64,000 nt of DNA from DATFVA01 sp963839165 (GCA_963839165.1 CAWIUG010000005.1:1302001-1366000); one strand, 5' to 3'. Shown: positions 17,754 to 27,131, counted from the first letter of the stretch. Notes: generated by a model from the letters alone, not told the origin. Made by a program: numbers and translations.

Positions 17754-18257
17754 ATGAAAAAGCTATTTCAGCTTCTGATCGTCATTTCAGTAATTTCAGT
17801 TGGACTCTTTTCCCCGGGATGTGAACAATTAACTGATCCGTTTGAGTCAACCTCAATTAATGGGGCAGAACAGGTTTTAAATAAAGATTATCAGACAAGA
17901 CCATTCTCGGGATATATTGTTTATACATTTATATCACAGGTCAATGATTCAGTCCAAATTTATCAAGCCACAGGAACTGGTACACATTTTGGACATTGTA
18001 CTGTAACTGATACTACAACTCATCACTATACACAAACCGGGCTGACAGTTGTAGGCAGTGACTGGATTACTGTTGCAAGCGGTGCTTTGGTTCATATGAA
18101 CTGGTTTATGGATTATTATGATCCAGATACCTGGGTATGGGAATTTAAAGGCGGGACGGGACGGTTTGAGGGACTTACCGGCGGAGGTCCATTTACGGCA
18201 GGATATACCCCAACGGGGGATTTATGGGTTAATTTTACCGGCACCATTACCTATTGA
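17754..18257 (+). CDS. Small lipoprotein of unknown function
   Basis: 167 residues with a lipoprotein signal peptide (hydrophobic LLIVISVISVGLFSPG then Cys near 23). The mature part is rich in Thr, Gly and aromatic residues, with alternating short strands (YTFISQVNDSVQIYQATGTG, HYTQTGLTVVGSDWITVASG) and a GGTGRFEGLTGGGPF stretch. The latter resembles the 'GTGRFxGATG' turn seen in allene-oxide-cyclase-barrel-like secreted proteins; that comparison is only suggestive. A strong AAGGAGG ribosome site precedes it and a long terminator follows, so it is a single-gene unit right after the hybrid kinase, which may regulate it. Confidence 0.7.
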   Translation: MKKLFQLLIVISVISVGLFSPGCEQLTDPFESTSINGAEQVLNKDYQTRPFSGYIVYTFISQVNDSVQIYQATGTGTHFGHCTVTDTTTHHYTQTGLTVVGSDWITVASGALVHMNWFMDYYDPDTWVWEFKGGTGRFEGLTGGGPFTAGYTPTGDLWVNFTGTITY

Positions 18258-18313
18258 ATAACGATTTCAATGGTAAGGAAGATGAGGTGGTTATATTAGC
18301 TTTGGCTTAACAA

Positions 18314-18347
18314 AAAAGCCTTTGTACAGAAAAGTACAAAGGCTTTT
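18314..18347. terminator. Strong bidirectional terminator between lipoprotein gene and nos cluster
   Basis: AAAAGCCTTTGTAC and its complement GTACAAAGGCTTTT form a 14-bp perfect stem around AGAAAA. A- and T-runs on both sides let it serve the plus-strand lipoprotein gene and the minus-strand nos cluster, which converge here. Confidence 0.9.
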
Positions 18348-18389
18348 AAATTATCAGAGACTATTTAGGGTGTCCGCTAGCTTCAAAGA

Positions 18390-18821
18390 TTATTTATGTA
18401 GTTCCCTAAGGTAGGACACGATATCGTAAAGCTGTTGTTCTGTCAGGGCTGGATTTCCTCCTTTAGGAGGCATCGCTACTCCCGTTGTATTTAACGGATC
18501 ACCCGGTTGTCTTCCCTGTTCGATGAAAGTCACAAGTTCTTTATCTGTTTTTTCTTTCACGAAGGAACTTGTTGTTAGATCTTTTCCAAGGTGAGGAAGT
18601 CCTTTTCCATCTACACCATGACAGGCGGCGCAGGTTTGACTGAAAAGGGTTTTCCCTGCAGCAGGACTCCCTTTCATCGCTTCAGGTATATTTGATGTAT
18701 TATCTGTTGGGTAACTTTTTCCCTGTGGTGAGTTGCTCTTCTGATTATCGCCGCACTCATATGCAAGAAATATGAACGACAGAAGAAGCACCAATAAATA
18801 CACTTTTCTGATTATTTTCAT
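18390..18821 (-). CDS. Class I c-type cytochrome of the nos cluster
   Basis: 143 residues. An N-terminal hydrophobic export signal is followed by a Ser/Asn/Pro-rich linker and one haem site CAACH in FSQTCAACHGVDGKG, with an axial Met candidate in GVAMPPKGGNP and the terminal helix LYDIVSYLRELH of cytochrome c class I. The cysteine after LAYE may be a lipid anchor, but the lipobox is not canonical. It is the last gene of the nos operon, abutting nosL, and probably passes electrons to NosZ in the periplasm, like the NosC cytochromes of clade II clusters. Confidence 0.85.
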   Translation of the reverse strand: MKIIRKVYLLVLLLSFIFLAYECGDNQKSNSPQGKSYPTDNTSNIPEAMKGSPAAGKTLFSQTCAACHGVDGKGLPHLGKDLTTSSFVKEKTDKELVTFIEQGRQPGDPLNTTGVAMPPKGGNPALTEQQLYDIVSYLRELHK

Positions 18822-19282
18822 TAATTATGCTCCATATTTAATTTATTATAGTTATTGTTGAGTTCACTAAAAGAAAGTATAACGGCTTCATTTTTATTGG
18901 TAATTTTAGAAGCCTCCGATTTTGAATCAAAAGCAATTATACCTGATCCCATGGGTGTGATAATTTTGTCTGAATATATGAAGAATGCTTTACCGGTATT
19001 TAACGGCTTACCGTCAACAAAGTCATAAACCCAGCTTTTCTTTACCTGATCTTTATTTTTATGCATATAACTCAGCATACACCCGATATCATCGAATCGC
19101 TTTTCTTCGCCATTTAGTAATGTTAATGATCCCGAATACTTCGTCTCGTTAATAATCATAAAACAGTTATCGCACGGATCTTGTCCCTTAAGTATCACAG
19201 GCGATTTGTCCTGTTCTGTACTGCCGCAGCCAATAATGAAAAGAAATAACAGGATCACGCTGTAAGAAATTGTTTTGCTCAT
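18821..19282 (-). CDS. nosL: NosL copper chaperone lipoprotein
   Basis: 153 residues with a lipobox FIIGC (lipidated Cys19) and the NosL metal motif CDNCFM (Cys37, Cys40, Met42), which in known NosL proteins binds Cu(I) for delivery to the copper centres of NosZ. A second conserved-looking stretch is RFDDIGCMLSYMHK near 62-75. It overlaps nosY by four bases upstream and touches the cytochrome gene downstream. Length and context fit the family well. Confidence 0.9.
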   Translation of the reverse strand: MSKTISYSVILLFLFIIGCGSTEQDKSPVILKGQDPCDNCFMIINETKYSGSLTLLNGEEKRFDDIGCMLSYMHKNKDQVKKSWVYDFVDGKPLNTGKAFFIYSDKIITPMGSGIIAFDSKSEASKITNKNEAVILSFSELNNNYNKLNMEHN

Positions 19283-20109
19283 ACAGCCCCCCTGCTCTTA
19301 AATAGCTTATGAGTAATAAAGATGAGGACTGTAGTTGAGGCCATCATTATGCCAATAAGGATATATTGCAGCCCTGATCCGAAATTTCTTACCGCATAGA
19401 CACCAACAGGCCCCAATATTTCCAGGTTATCTCTTAATGAGAAGATTGCGCTTAGTTTAAACACCTGGAGGGGATTGAAAAGTATTAGTATAAAAACCTT
19501 GTTGATATCAAGATTGACCAGGAACGAAGTGCCCATTATTCCAAGATCACTGAATACCACAAGGATCAGCCAGGTGAAAATGGATACCCCGAGAGCTGTA
19601 TCGTATTTTTTGAAGTATCCGGATATGAACATACCTATGGCAAGGTTAACAATAGCAAGCAGGAAGGTTAGGAATAAGAAATAAACATATCCCATCACAT
19701 CTGCTGAACCACCCTTAAATGCTATTACAAACCCGCTCAAACCAAATCCTAAAACGAGTGAGCCTAAAATGGATAAGGCTAAACCGGAAAACTTGCCTAT
19801 TAGTAATTCAAAATAAGAAATGGGCTGGGAGAGCATATAAAGTAAAATCCCTCTCTCTCTTTCGTATGCTATACTCATAGCACCCAGGGTTAGTCCCATC
19901 AGAGGTACAAATAAAAGGATCATATTAAGCAGACTCGCGGTGGTTCTGCCGAATCCCGACACTCCGTAAAGTTCCAATCCCGATAATCCAATCAGGGATA
20001 ATGCGAGAGAAAGTACCGTAAATATTACTGTATAAATCAGAAACCACTTATTCCTGAATGAAGACAATATTTCCTTTTGGAGGATCAGGTTAATAGTCTT
20101 AAAGTCCAT
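19279..20109 (-). CDS. nosY: NosY ABC-transporter permease
   Basis: 276 residues with six hydrophobic segments of the ABC-2/NosY type. The YERERGILLYMLSQPISYFELLIGKF stretch after the second segment is characteristic of this permease class. It forms an inner-membrane transporter with NosF that, together with NosD, is needed to assemble the Cu site of nitrous oxide reductase. The gene lies 17 bases after nosF and overlaps nosL. Confidence 0.9.
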   Translation of the reverse strand: MDFKTINLILQKEILSSFRNKWFLIYTVIFTVLSLALSLIGLSGLELYGVSGFGRTTASLLNMILLFVPLMGLTLGAMSIAYERERGILLYMLSQPISYFELLIGKFSGLALSILGSLVLGFGLSGFVIAFKGGSADVMGYVYFLFLTFLLAIVNLAIGMFISGYFKKYDTALGVSIFTWLILVVFSDLGIMGTSFLVNLDINKVFILILFNPLQVFKLSAIFSLRDNLEILGPVGVYAVRNFGSGLQYILIGIMMASTTVLIFITHKLFKSRGAV

Positions 20110-20126
20110 ACTCTCTTTTATCTCCG

Positions 20127-20996
20127 TTAAAATAATTCTATATCGTAATCAAAATTTTCTATCTGCATTCCCTGTTCCAATAGTATCTTCAGAGGCTCAA
20201 TTTTATATTCGGGATCTACTTTAACGAGGATACCTTTTCCATTTCGGGAACTTGCAAAACCTCTCCCCGATAAAATATTTATTGCCTGATCAAACACAGA
20301 GGAATTAATGAATATTTTAAGCGTTCCGTTTCTGCCGAACTGTCTGTAGATCTCCATCGGAGGTGCATCTGCAATAAGATTACCGTTGTCAAGTACAAGA
20401 ACACGATCGGCAAATGATAGAACTTCTTCGATCCTGTGTGAAGAAAACAAAATGGTTTTACCTTCCTGCTTTAGTATTGTGAGCAGCTGCAGAAAATCGT
20501 CGCGTGATTTCAGATCAAGATTTGCTGTTGGTTCATCGAGCAGAAGGATGGGAGGATTATTGAGCAAAGCCAGGGCAAGCGCCAGCTTCTGTTTCATTCC
20601 TCCTGAAAGCTCCCTTACAAGTTTTTTCTCAAATTTTCTGATGCTGAGGATTTCCTCCCACTTGCCAATTGACGAAAAGGATGTTTTTTTTATCTGCGAA
20701 TAAAAATTAATTGTTTCCTCTACAGATAGATTATCGTGCAGACTGATTTCCTGGGGAACAAAACCAATTAACTTTTTGATTTCTTTATCGTTGGATCTTA
20801 AACTCTTACCGTCAATCAGAATTTCTCCCTGGAAAGGTATAACTCCCAGAAGGCATCTTATAAGGGTAGTTTTACCTGCGCCGTTTGATCCCCAGAGTGA
20901 TGCGGCTTCACCTTCGGGAATGGTGATATTTAAATTATTGATGGCTTTTGATTTGCCGAAGTATTTTGAAAGATCTTTTATTTCAATCATTTTCAT
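20127..20996 (-). CDS. nosF: NosF ABC-transporter ATPase
   Basis: 289 residues. Walker A is GSNGAGKTT at 36-44, the signature LSGGMKQK at 130-137, Walker B ILLLDEP at 150-156 and the switch His in SSHR. A ~70-residue C-terminal extension after the ATPase core is usual for NosF/copper-type ATPases. It pairs with NosY. The start (ATG at 20996, or two codons later) lies inside the end of nosD, a 14-base overlap. Confidence 0.92.
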   Translation of the reverse strand: MKMIEIKDLSKYFGKSKAINNLNITIPEGEAASLWGSNGAGKTTLIRCLLGVIPFQGEILIDGKSLRSNDKEIKKLIGFVPQEISLHDNLSVEETINFYSQIKKTSFSSIGKWEEILSIRKFEKKLVRELSGGMKQKLALALALLNNPPILLLDEPTANLDLKSRDDFLQLLTILKQEGKTILFSSHRIEEVLSFADRVLVLDNGNLIADAPPMEIYRQFGRNGTLKIFINSSVFDQAINILSGRGFASSRNGKGILVKVDPEYKIEPLKILLEQGMQIENFDYDIELF

Positions 20997-22392
20997 TTAA
21001 AGGGATACTATGTGTCAGTTTGTTGTTTTTAATAAATATAAGGATGAGAAAAATCATGGTGACTGAGAGTACAAACGAAAGTGTTATAAATCCGGTTTCT
21101 TTTTTGACTTCGAGCACAGGAATATTTCGCGGCAGCATGGATTTGGTTTCGGGTGATTTATCAATTAATCTGTAATTTGGCTGTAATATCGGGAATGCCT
21201 GTGCGGCGTAGTTTAAGGCATTTATAGCGGGACTATATAGGAAAATCTGCATATTGGGATTTTCAGCAACAAGGTTTTCAACCAGTTCTGCCGACTTATA
21301 TGGAATTTCTCCTGTACCATCCCGGTCTTTATCATACCCGTTATAATCACTCCAGTAGTTTCCCGACCAATAGTCATTATCTGCCTCCTGTGTACTGCTC
21401 AGCTGGGTCTGTGTATAATTCTCAATAAAACTATTACCGCGGAAATAACTATGTAAAAGCGCCGTTTGTTCTTCTACTCCTGCTTCATTATAAGCTATAA
21501 TATTACCGGTATACCTGATATAAGTATCTACCTCCCTGGGAGAATTATCTACAAATATTCCTACACGGTTATCCGCAATAACATTTCTATTTAGTTCCAC
21601 ATTATCCAGGTCTTTGAAACCAACTCCGAATCCGCTTGGTCCCCTGTTGTTTGCTATTAGATTGTTTTCTATGATAAGTTCTCTGCTGTACATGATATAC
21701 ATACCGACAGAATTGTCTTTTAATATGTTTTTCAGAATTTTGCAGTTATTGTTATACATAAAATGAAGGCCGTACCTTGCGCCCGACATATTATTTCCAG
21801 CAATAACCGCGTTATGAGAGAACCACAGAATAACATCTCTTCCGTAAGTGAAAGTGTTATTCTCCAGTGTAAGATTTTTTACATACCATCCGCGGAATAA
21901 ATCTCCCCTCCTGGGAATATCGAGCTTCTGTTTACCTTCGACGATATTATTCGTTATAACAGCATTGTCTGCTTTTCGAAGGTATATTCCAAATAATACG
22001 CCTTTTAGATGATTGTTATGGATTCGGACATCTGATGAGGTTACAAGTATTCCTGCATCTTCTTTGTCTAATAAAATTCCGCTGTTCTGTATGGTAAAGC
22101 CGGTAATAATAGCATTGGGTGCTTCAATGGTAACTACGGTCCCTTTATTTTTACCGTCAATTACAGGATCATTTTTTCCTATTAAAACTACAGATTTGTT
22201 GATGATATAATTTCCTAAGTATGATCCGCCGTTAACAATTATGGTATCACCATCTGCTGCCGATTCTAATGCATCTCCCGGATTAATAAATTGACGGCCG
22301 GCTCCTGCTTCCAGAACTTTAGAGAAAGAAGAAGATATGCCTGAAAAAAGAAAAGCGGTCGTCAATAATATTTTGAGAAGATCCATTTTCAT
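20983..22392 (-). CDS. nosD: NosD periplasmic copper-site maturation protein
   Basis: 469 residues: a signal peptide, a long right-handed parallel beta-helix of CASH/NosD repeats (ITNNIVEG, LENNTFTYG, IAGNNMSG, ILKNILKDNSVGMYIMYS, IENNLIANN), then DYWSGNYWSDYNGYDKDRDG, the conserved NosD segment. A C-terminal membrane anchor (FITLSFVLSVTMIFLILIFI) with a short cytoplasmic tail ends it. The anchor holds the helix at the outer face of the inner membrane beside NosFY. It is needed for Cu-Z assembly in NosZ. Confidence 0.92.
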   Translation of the reverse strand: MKMDLLKILLTTAFLFSGISSSFSKVLEAGAGRQFINPGDALESAADGDTIIVNGGSYLGNYIINKSVVLIGKNDPVIDGKNKGTVVTIEAPNAIITGFTIQNSGILLDKEDAGILVTSSDVRIHNNHLKGVLFGIYLRKADNAVITNNIVEGKQKLDIPRRGDLFRGWYVKNLTLENNTFTYGRDVILWFSHNAVIAGNNMSGARYGLHFMYNNNCKILKNILKDNSVGMYIMYSRELIIENNLIANNRGPSGFGVGFKDLDNVELNRNVIADNRVGIFVDNSPREVDTYIRYTGNIIAYNEAGVEEQTALLHSYFRGNSFIENYTQTQLSSTQEADNDYWSGNYWSDYNGYDKDRDGTGEIPYKSAELVENLVAENPNMQIFLYSPAINALNYAAQAFPILQPNYRLIDKSPETKSMLPRNIPVLEVKKETGFITLSFVLSVTMIFLILIFIKNNKLTHSIPLNEND

Positions 22393-22410
22393 CTACTTAT
22401 ATCGTTTCCA

Positions 22411-23073
22411 TTAAACTGTAACCGTATGAACTTCGGTTTCAAACAAGGGCTTATATGCCTTTCGATGATAAACCATTCCTACTATCAGTAAAACTGATGC
22501 AGTGATTGAAAGTATTAATCCGATTTCCCAGGTAGCGATGGTTTTAAATTGTCCAACCAACCCCTCTCCCAGTAGCGGAGGAACGAAAGGCTTAACAGCA
22601 CTGCTTAGCGGTGCATGAGGATTCAAATTCATTCCAAAGTTGTGCATCCAGAAATACATATCACCAAGGAATACAAAAGGGTAGCATATTGCGGGAATGG
22701 CAAAGAATAAAGCAAATGGACTGTGTGTATAGATACCTCCGATTACCAGTAGTATTAGTGAAGAAATCAATATTATACTTGAACTTCTTTCAAGCTGTGC
22801 GGCTTCTTTCAGAGGTCTCATTCCAATATAATGATTCAATTCATCTATCTCGTCCACATCACCGCTAACATGGTTTACATAAGCTTCCATTTTTAAGCCG
22901 TCAGGATACTGTGGAGCAAGCAGAGTCAGTTTCCAGTACGGTAGGAACATAGAAGTTAACAGCAGCAGTGCGGCTAACCCCAGCAGAAATGAGGGTACTA
23001 TAAATCTTTTTCTTTCCCTGTATAGCAGTTCATTTGGTATCCTGGGACCAATAATCAAATTCAAATCTTTCAT
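22411..23073 (-). CDS. Multi-pass membrane protein of clade II nos clusters (NosB-like)
   Basis: 220 residues with about four to five membrane segments (FLLGLAALLLLTSMFLPYW, SSIILISSLILLVIGGIY, FALFFAIPAICYPFVFLGDM, GLILSITASVLLIVGMVY) and a periplasmic loop with HNFGMNLNPHAPL. It lies directly between nosZ and nosD, the position of nosB, an uncharacterised membrane protein that marks clade II (atypical) nos clusters. I assign it by position and topology; a role in NosZ anchoring or electron delivery is only a guess. Confidence 0.7.
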   Translation of the reverse strand: MKDLNLIIGPRIPNELLYRERKRFIVPSFLLGLAALLLLTSMFLPYWKLTLLAPQYPDGLKMEAYVNHVSGDVDEIDELNHYIGMRPLKEAAQLERSSSIILISSLILLVIGGIYTHSPFALFFAIPAICYPFVFLGDMYFWMHNFGMNLNPHAPLSSAVKPFVPPLLGEGLVGQFKTIATWEIGLILSITASVLLIVGMVYHRKAYKPLFETEVHTVTV

Positions 23074-23120
23074 TTCAACACCTTTAATTAAATTGTATCA
23101 TCGATATCTTATGTGAACTA

Positions 23121-25115
23121 TTATGGTTTAACCATAAAGTATCCGGACATTTCCAGATGAAGAGCCGAACAGAATTCTGTACAGTAATAAGGAAAAACTC
23201 CTTCCTTTTTGGCTGTGAATTCAATCGTCTGGGTTTCTCCAGGTTCAAGACTCAGGTTCACATTGTAATACGGTAATGCAAAGCCATGCGTTGCATCTTT
23301 CGCTCTTTCAATATTAGTGAGATGCCAAATGACTTTATCTCCTTTATTAACTTCAATGTGTTCTGGTGTATAATGGCTCCTGATTGCTGTCATCCAGACT
23401 TCCACTGTATTTCCATGTTTTTCTATTTTTTCTTTACCTGCAGTTGTCCCGTATATTGATTTGGTTTGTGTTGATGGATCCCATCCTATTTCCGGATAGG
23501 TCTCCCAATCTTTCAATATTGATGCTTTTATTATCTGGGCGTAATGAGGTTCACCAACCCCGATAGGCATATCGTAAAGAAGCTGCATCTTTTCATTAGG
23601 ATTACTTATATCTATAAGCTGAAAGTTCTGCGGCAGAAGAGGACCAACATTAGTGTACCTGTCTATTGACCATTTATCAAGAGAAACAAGATATTTGCCG
23701 TCAGGATGTTCCGTATCTCCTCCAGGTATTGAAACATGTCCAACGTTATAATTGATGGGAATTTTGTCCACTAATGTCCATGCTTTGCGGCCGTTTTTAT
23801 CCGTCCATTTTCCCCCCAGTGCCCACCTCGCAACTGCGCTTTCAAGGAAAAGACTAGTGTATGCATATCCATTCTGATCATACTGCGTGTGTAATGGTCC
23901 TAATCCAACCTCGACCTGTGCCTCGAGAGCGTCATCATAGTTAACTATATTTACTCCGAATGAATCTTTTCCTTCAAATTTGTTATTCTCTATTGCGTTT
24001 TTGATTTTGGTGAAATTGAAGATTGTAACATGAGGATCTAACTTACCCGAAATAACTACGTAATTTCCGTCGGGAGTAACTGAAACACCATGTGGACTTT
24101 TTGGTTCGGGTACAAAGGTTAACACATTTTGTTTGGCTGCTGCATCCAAAGGGATGACGGCAAAGTTATTTACTTTTTTGTAATTACCATCCTTGTAAAG
24201 TTTGATGGCAGCTTTAAGGTTGATGACATGAAGATAATCCATATCTCTTTGTGAGGCTCCGGCTTCGAAAGGCGGATTTCCCTCCATATCGCCTCCAACG
24301 GCCATCTCTGTATTAAACGAATTCTGAAATACCCAACCTTCACTTACAAGTTTTCCTGCATCCGTTAGGTCCTGCCAGTACGGAGGTAGTTCAAGAGCAA
24401 AAGAATTTTTTTTATCTATTCTTCCCGACTGCCTGTCGAACTTCCAGAAAGTGATCATACCATGATATTTGGTTTTATATTCAGATATCGGATCGTATTC
24501 GCCGGCCCACGGCATTGCATACTGACCACCTTCAATTACATATTCGGTATTTGTGGTAACAAATGTCCCACCATGATCGCTATATGCCAGGGGATTCTTA
24601 ACTATCTGTTTTGTCTCAAAATCTCTTAGATCAATTACGGCTATCCGGGCGTTTGCTTTATCATTTATAAACAGATACTGCCCGTCATAATCTCCATTCG
24701 TCTCGGAGAGTGCCGGATGATGTGTGTCTCCCCAGGTCAGAGTGTCGCCTTCAGGATCACCTTCGTGTAGGATCTCTTTAGTGTCTTTTGAAAATCCCCA
24801 TCCCTGCCAGGGTTCCGGAGTAAAAACTCCAATGGATTTTAACAGCCTCATCGAAGGAATCCCGATTACAAAAACCTGTCCCGAATGCCCTCCTGAAGCA
24901 AACATCAGGTAGTCATCTTTCTTACCACTGGGTGTGTAGGTTTTGGCTGCAGCCAGGAGATCTGCAGGGGTCAATCCCCTCTCTTTTGCAATTTCTTCCA
25001 GGTTTCCGGGGATATGAGCGTTATCTTCTTTTTCCTCTCCGCAGGAAAAAAAGATTATAGCCATTCCAAATAGAAATGTGCCTAAAATTAGTTTAACTAT
25101 ATCCTTCGATTTCAT
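23121..25115 (-). CDS. nosZ: Nitrous oxide reductase, clade II (NosZ)
   Basis: 664 residues. The N-terminus is a Sec-type, apparently lipoprotein signal (FGMAIIFFSC, Cys25) with no twin arginine, which marks clade II. The seven-bladed propeller carries Cu-Z histidine motifs: TWGDTHHPALSETNGDYDG, YSDHGGTF, KSPHGVSV and LGPLHTQYD. The C-terminal cupredoxin holds Cu-A: His610, then CTEFCSALHLEM with Cys645, Cys649, His653 and Met656. It reduces N2O to N2 in the periplasm, here probably tethered to a membrane. It is the first gene of a seven-gene unit; nosR is absent, as is usual in this clade. Confidence 0.97.
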   Translation of the reverse strand: MKSKDIVKLILGTFLFGMAIIFFSCGEEKEDNAHIPGNLEEIAKERGLTPADLLAAAKTYTPSGKKDDYLMFASGGHSGQVFVIGIPSMRLLKSIGVFTPEPWQGWGFSKDTKEILHEGDPEGDTLTWGDTHHPALSETNGDYDGQYLFINDKANARIAVIDLRDFETKQIVKNPLAYSDHGGTFVTTNTEYVIEGGQYAMPWAGEYDPISEYKTKYHGMITFWKFDRQSGRIDKKNSFALELPPYWQDLTDAGKLVSEGWVFQNSFNTEMAVGGDMEGNPPFEAGASQRDMDYLHVINLKAAIKLYKDGNYKKVNNFAVIPLDAAAKQNVLTFVPEPKSPHGVSVTPDGNYVVISGKLDPHVTIFNFTKIKNAIENNKFEGKDSFGVNIVNYDDALEAQVEVGLGPLHTQYDQNGYAYTSLFLESAVARWALGGKWTDKNGRKAWTLVDKIPINYNVGHVSIPGGDTEHPDGKYLVSLDKWSIDRYTNVGPLLPQNFQLIDISNPNEKMQLLYDMPIGVGEPHYAQIIKASILKDWETYPEIGWDPSTQTKSIYGTTAGKEKIEKHGNTVEVWMTAIRSHYTPEHIEVNKGDKVIWHLTNIERAKDATHGFALPYYNVNLSLEPGETQTIEFTAKKEGVFPYYCTEFCSALHLEMSGYFMVKP

Positions 25116-25204
25116 CTATCCTCCAACTATCCTTTATTATAAATAGGACTATTTTATCCGAATATATGGTATAAAAATAAGTATTCTAATGGGCCTTAAT
25201 ACTC

Positions 25205-25228
25205 TAATCAGATTTATTTGTCTGATTA
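25205..25228. promoter_or_regulatory. 24-base inverted repeat upstream of nosZ
   Basis: TAATCAGA and TCTGATTA form 8-bp perfect arms around an 8-base centre, 90-113 bases before the nosZ start. There is no flanking T-run. The position suits an operator of the nos operon; it does not match the usual FNR/NnrR pattern TTGAT-N4-ATCAA, so the regulator is unknown. Confidence 0.45.
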
Positions 25229-25377
25229 AACTTAATGACTATTTTTCTTTTTGTCAAGATAATTCTCACGGAGAAAAGAATATATAGAATGATTCCATAG
25301 AAGTATTTCAAATTGCAAAAATTAGCTAAAGAGCCTGCGTAAACTGTTTTAGGGTTTTGACCATGCATCAATGACGG

Positions 25378-27120
25378 CTATTTCAATAATATTAGTTTTT
25401 TTGCTGATGAATATCTTCCTGCAGTCATCGTGTATATATAAACACCGCTTGTCAGATTGCTTCCATCAAACTTTATTTTATAACTGCCTGTCTGCTTTTC
25501 TTCATTGACTAGCACCGCAACCTCTTCACCTAAAGTATTATAAACCTTTATTGAAACAAAATTGTTATTACTTAATTGATAGTTAATGATAGTTTCTGGA
25601 TTAAACGGATTGGGGTAATTCTGTGAGAGTGAAAAATCTGGTTTGCTATTCTGAAAATCTTTAACGCCAACCACATACGGATAACCGAAATTGTTTTCGT
25701 AAAAGGATTGAATTTCATCCGAGATACCTCTTGCAACAGTAACAGATTTGAGAGGTGAAGTACCGCGGCCAATTTCGTAGGCCACCAATATTTCAACTTC
25801 CTTGTTTTTTATAAGTGTGAAAGGACCGGAGGTTTGGATATCCCTGACGTCTCCCTGAGATGTGGAGATCCAGCCGATTTGCTGAACAGGATCACCGGAA
25901 CCCCAGAAATAAGGGTTAACTTCATTGCATGGAATTCCTCCTAGAACCTGTCCGTATGCCCAGTTACAGGGATCTACAATTGACCCCATACTCATTAATC
26001 CTAGCAAATTATTTCTGGCACTCAATTCATTGTCTGGTTCTCTCAAAACCGGATCACCACCCAGCATGTATTCTGCTGATGTCATCTTTTGATTCGTTGC
26101 CCCGGGGTAAATCGGCACACCCAGCGGACCTCTATAATTGTAAGCCGTATCTAAAGGTACATCAACACCCTCATCATAAATATTGTTATTGTTTACATCT
26201 TCAAAAGACACTCCAGGTATGTAAGCCATTGGTCCGGTCAAAAGATCAGTCAAAAAGCAGGGAGGGTTATCTCCCCAATCTCCGGGACTTGGATTTATCA
26301 GGTAGGTGTAACAGGCGTTCCGGAGTGTGTCACAGCCTACTAAATTATGACCAAACCCGGTAAACTCTCCAATGTCAGCATCAGCAAAATGACAGAAATA
26401 AACGTCCTTCAGGGTGTCTGCAGCAAGGCCGGTATTTATTATTCTGTATCTCACAAATACAACATTTCCGGGAGTTGGCAAAGAAGAAGCGAATGCAAAA
26501 ATTGTCTGTCTTATTTCTATCCCCTGAGGTTCACCGAGCCATCTTCTCTGATTGGCAGGAACTCCGTCATTGTAAACACACCAGAAAGCTTCATCCCCGA
26601 TAATATCAGGCTTATCTTCATTCGGATCCCAGGTACCATTATTGTTCAAATCAACAGGATCATATACGCCGTCACCATTCCCATCATAAAAGTCGGCCCC
26701 AAGGTCCGCTGCATCACTCCAATCCTGCCAGCTTTGTCCGAACGGAGGATCCTGTATATTAACCTTGTAAATCGAAGCCAGCGGATCTGCCGGATCCATT
26801 CCAAAAGTTCCCGCCTGGTAATCTTCCACCAAACTAGAACTGGCAACTCCGTTAGCCCACAAGCTGTCATTCGTATATCCGCTCAGCCAGAATCCGGCCG
26901 AGAATAAAAACTGATGGTTCTCAAAATAACCATATGATCTTCCACCATCTGGTATTGCTACATCGGCAATAACTCCGGTATTATTCAGTGGTAGATCAAT
27001 GTTGTTAACATTCATACGTGCGGCGGGTCCCACATTCTGACTGTGAACATCCGGGCAGCTGAAAAATAAGATGACTGATAACACTGTTAAAAGAGATATT
27101 GTAACCCTGTTATTCATCAT
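25378..27120 (-). CDS. Secreted T9SS cargo protein, paralogue 1 (Ca-binding-like DxNxDG segment)
   Basis: 580 residues: signal peptide (ISLLTVLSVILFFSC), a long region of unknown fold, and a C-terminal type IX sorting domain (QNYPNPFNPETIINY ... LTSGVYIYTMTAG). Near residue 150 the run DGNGDGVYDPVDLNNNGTWD (20 residues) is an acidic Asn/Asp/Gly pattern like EF-hand or thrombospondin-type calcium loops. A second acidic stretch EDVNNNNIYDEGVDVP lies near 315. It is followed closely in sequence by its neighbour encoded upstream, and the two genes are 11 bases apart in one operon. The function is unknown; a surface or matrix role is inferred. Confidence 0.78.
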   Translation of the reverse strand: MMNNRVTISLLTVLSVILFFSCPDVHSQNVGPAARMNVNNIDLPLNNTGVIADVAIPDGGRSYGYFENHQFLFSAGFWLSGYTNDSLWANGVASSSLVEDYQAGTFGMDPADPLASIYKVNIQDPPFGQSWQDWSDAADLGADFYDGNGDGVYDPVDLNNNGTWDPNEDKPDIIGDEAFWCVYNDGVPANQRRWLGEPQGIEIRQTIFAFASSLPTPGNVVFVRYRIINTGLAADTLKDVYFCHFADADIGEFTGFGHNLVGCDTLRNACYTYLINPSPGDWGDNPPCFLTDLLTGPMAYIPGVSFEDVNNNNIYDEGVDVPLDTAYNYRGPLGVPIYPGATNQKMTSAEYMLGGDPVLREPDNELSARNNLLGLMSMGSIVDPCNWAYGQVLGGIPCNEVNPYFWGSGDPVQQIGWISTSQGDVRDIQTSGPFTLIKNKEVEILVAYEIGRGTSPLKSVTVARGISDEIQSFYENNFGYPYVVGVKDFQNSKPDFSLSQNYPNPFNPETIINYQLSNNNFVSIKVYNTLGEEVAVLVNEEKQTGSYKIKFDGSNLTSGVYIYTMTAGRYSSAKKLILLK

Positions 27121-27131
27121 TCCCTCACTTT

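Noticed and set aside
25205..25228. FNR/NnrR-type box for nosZ
   Set aside because: The arms TAATCAGA/TCTGATTA with an 8-base centre do not fit TTGAT-N4-ATCAA.
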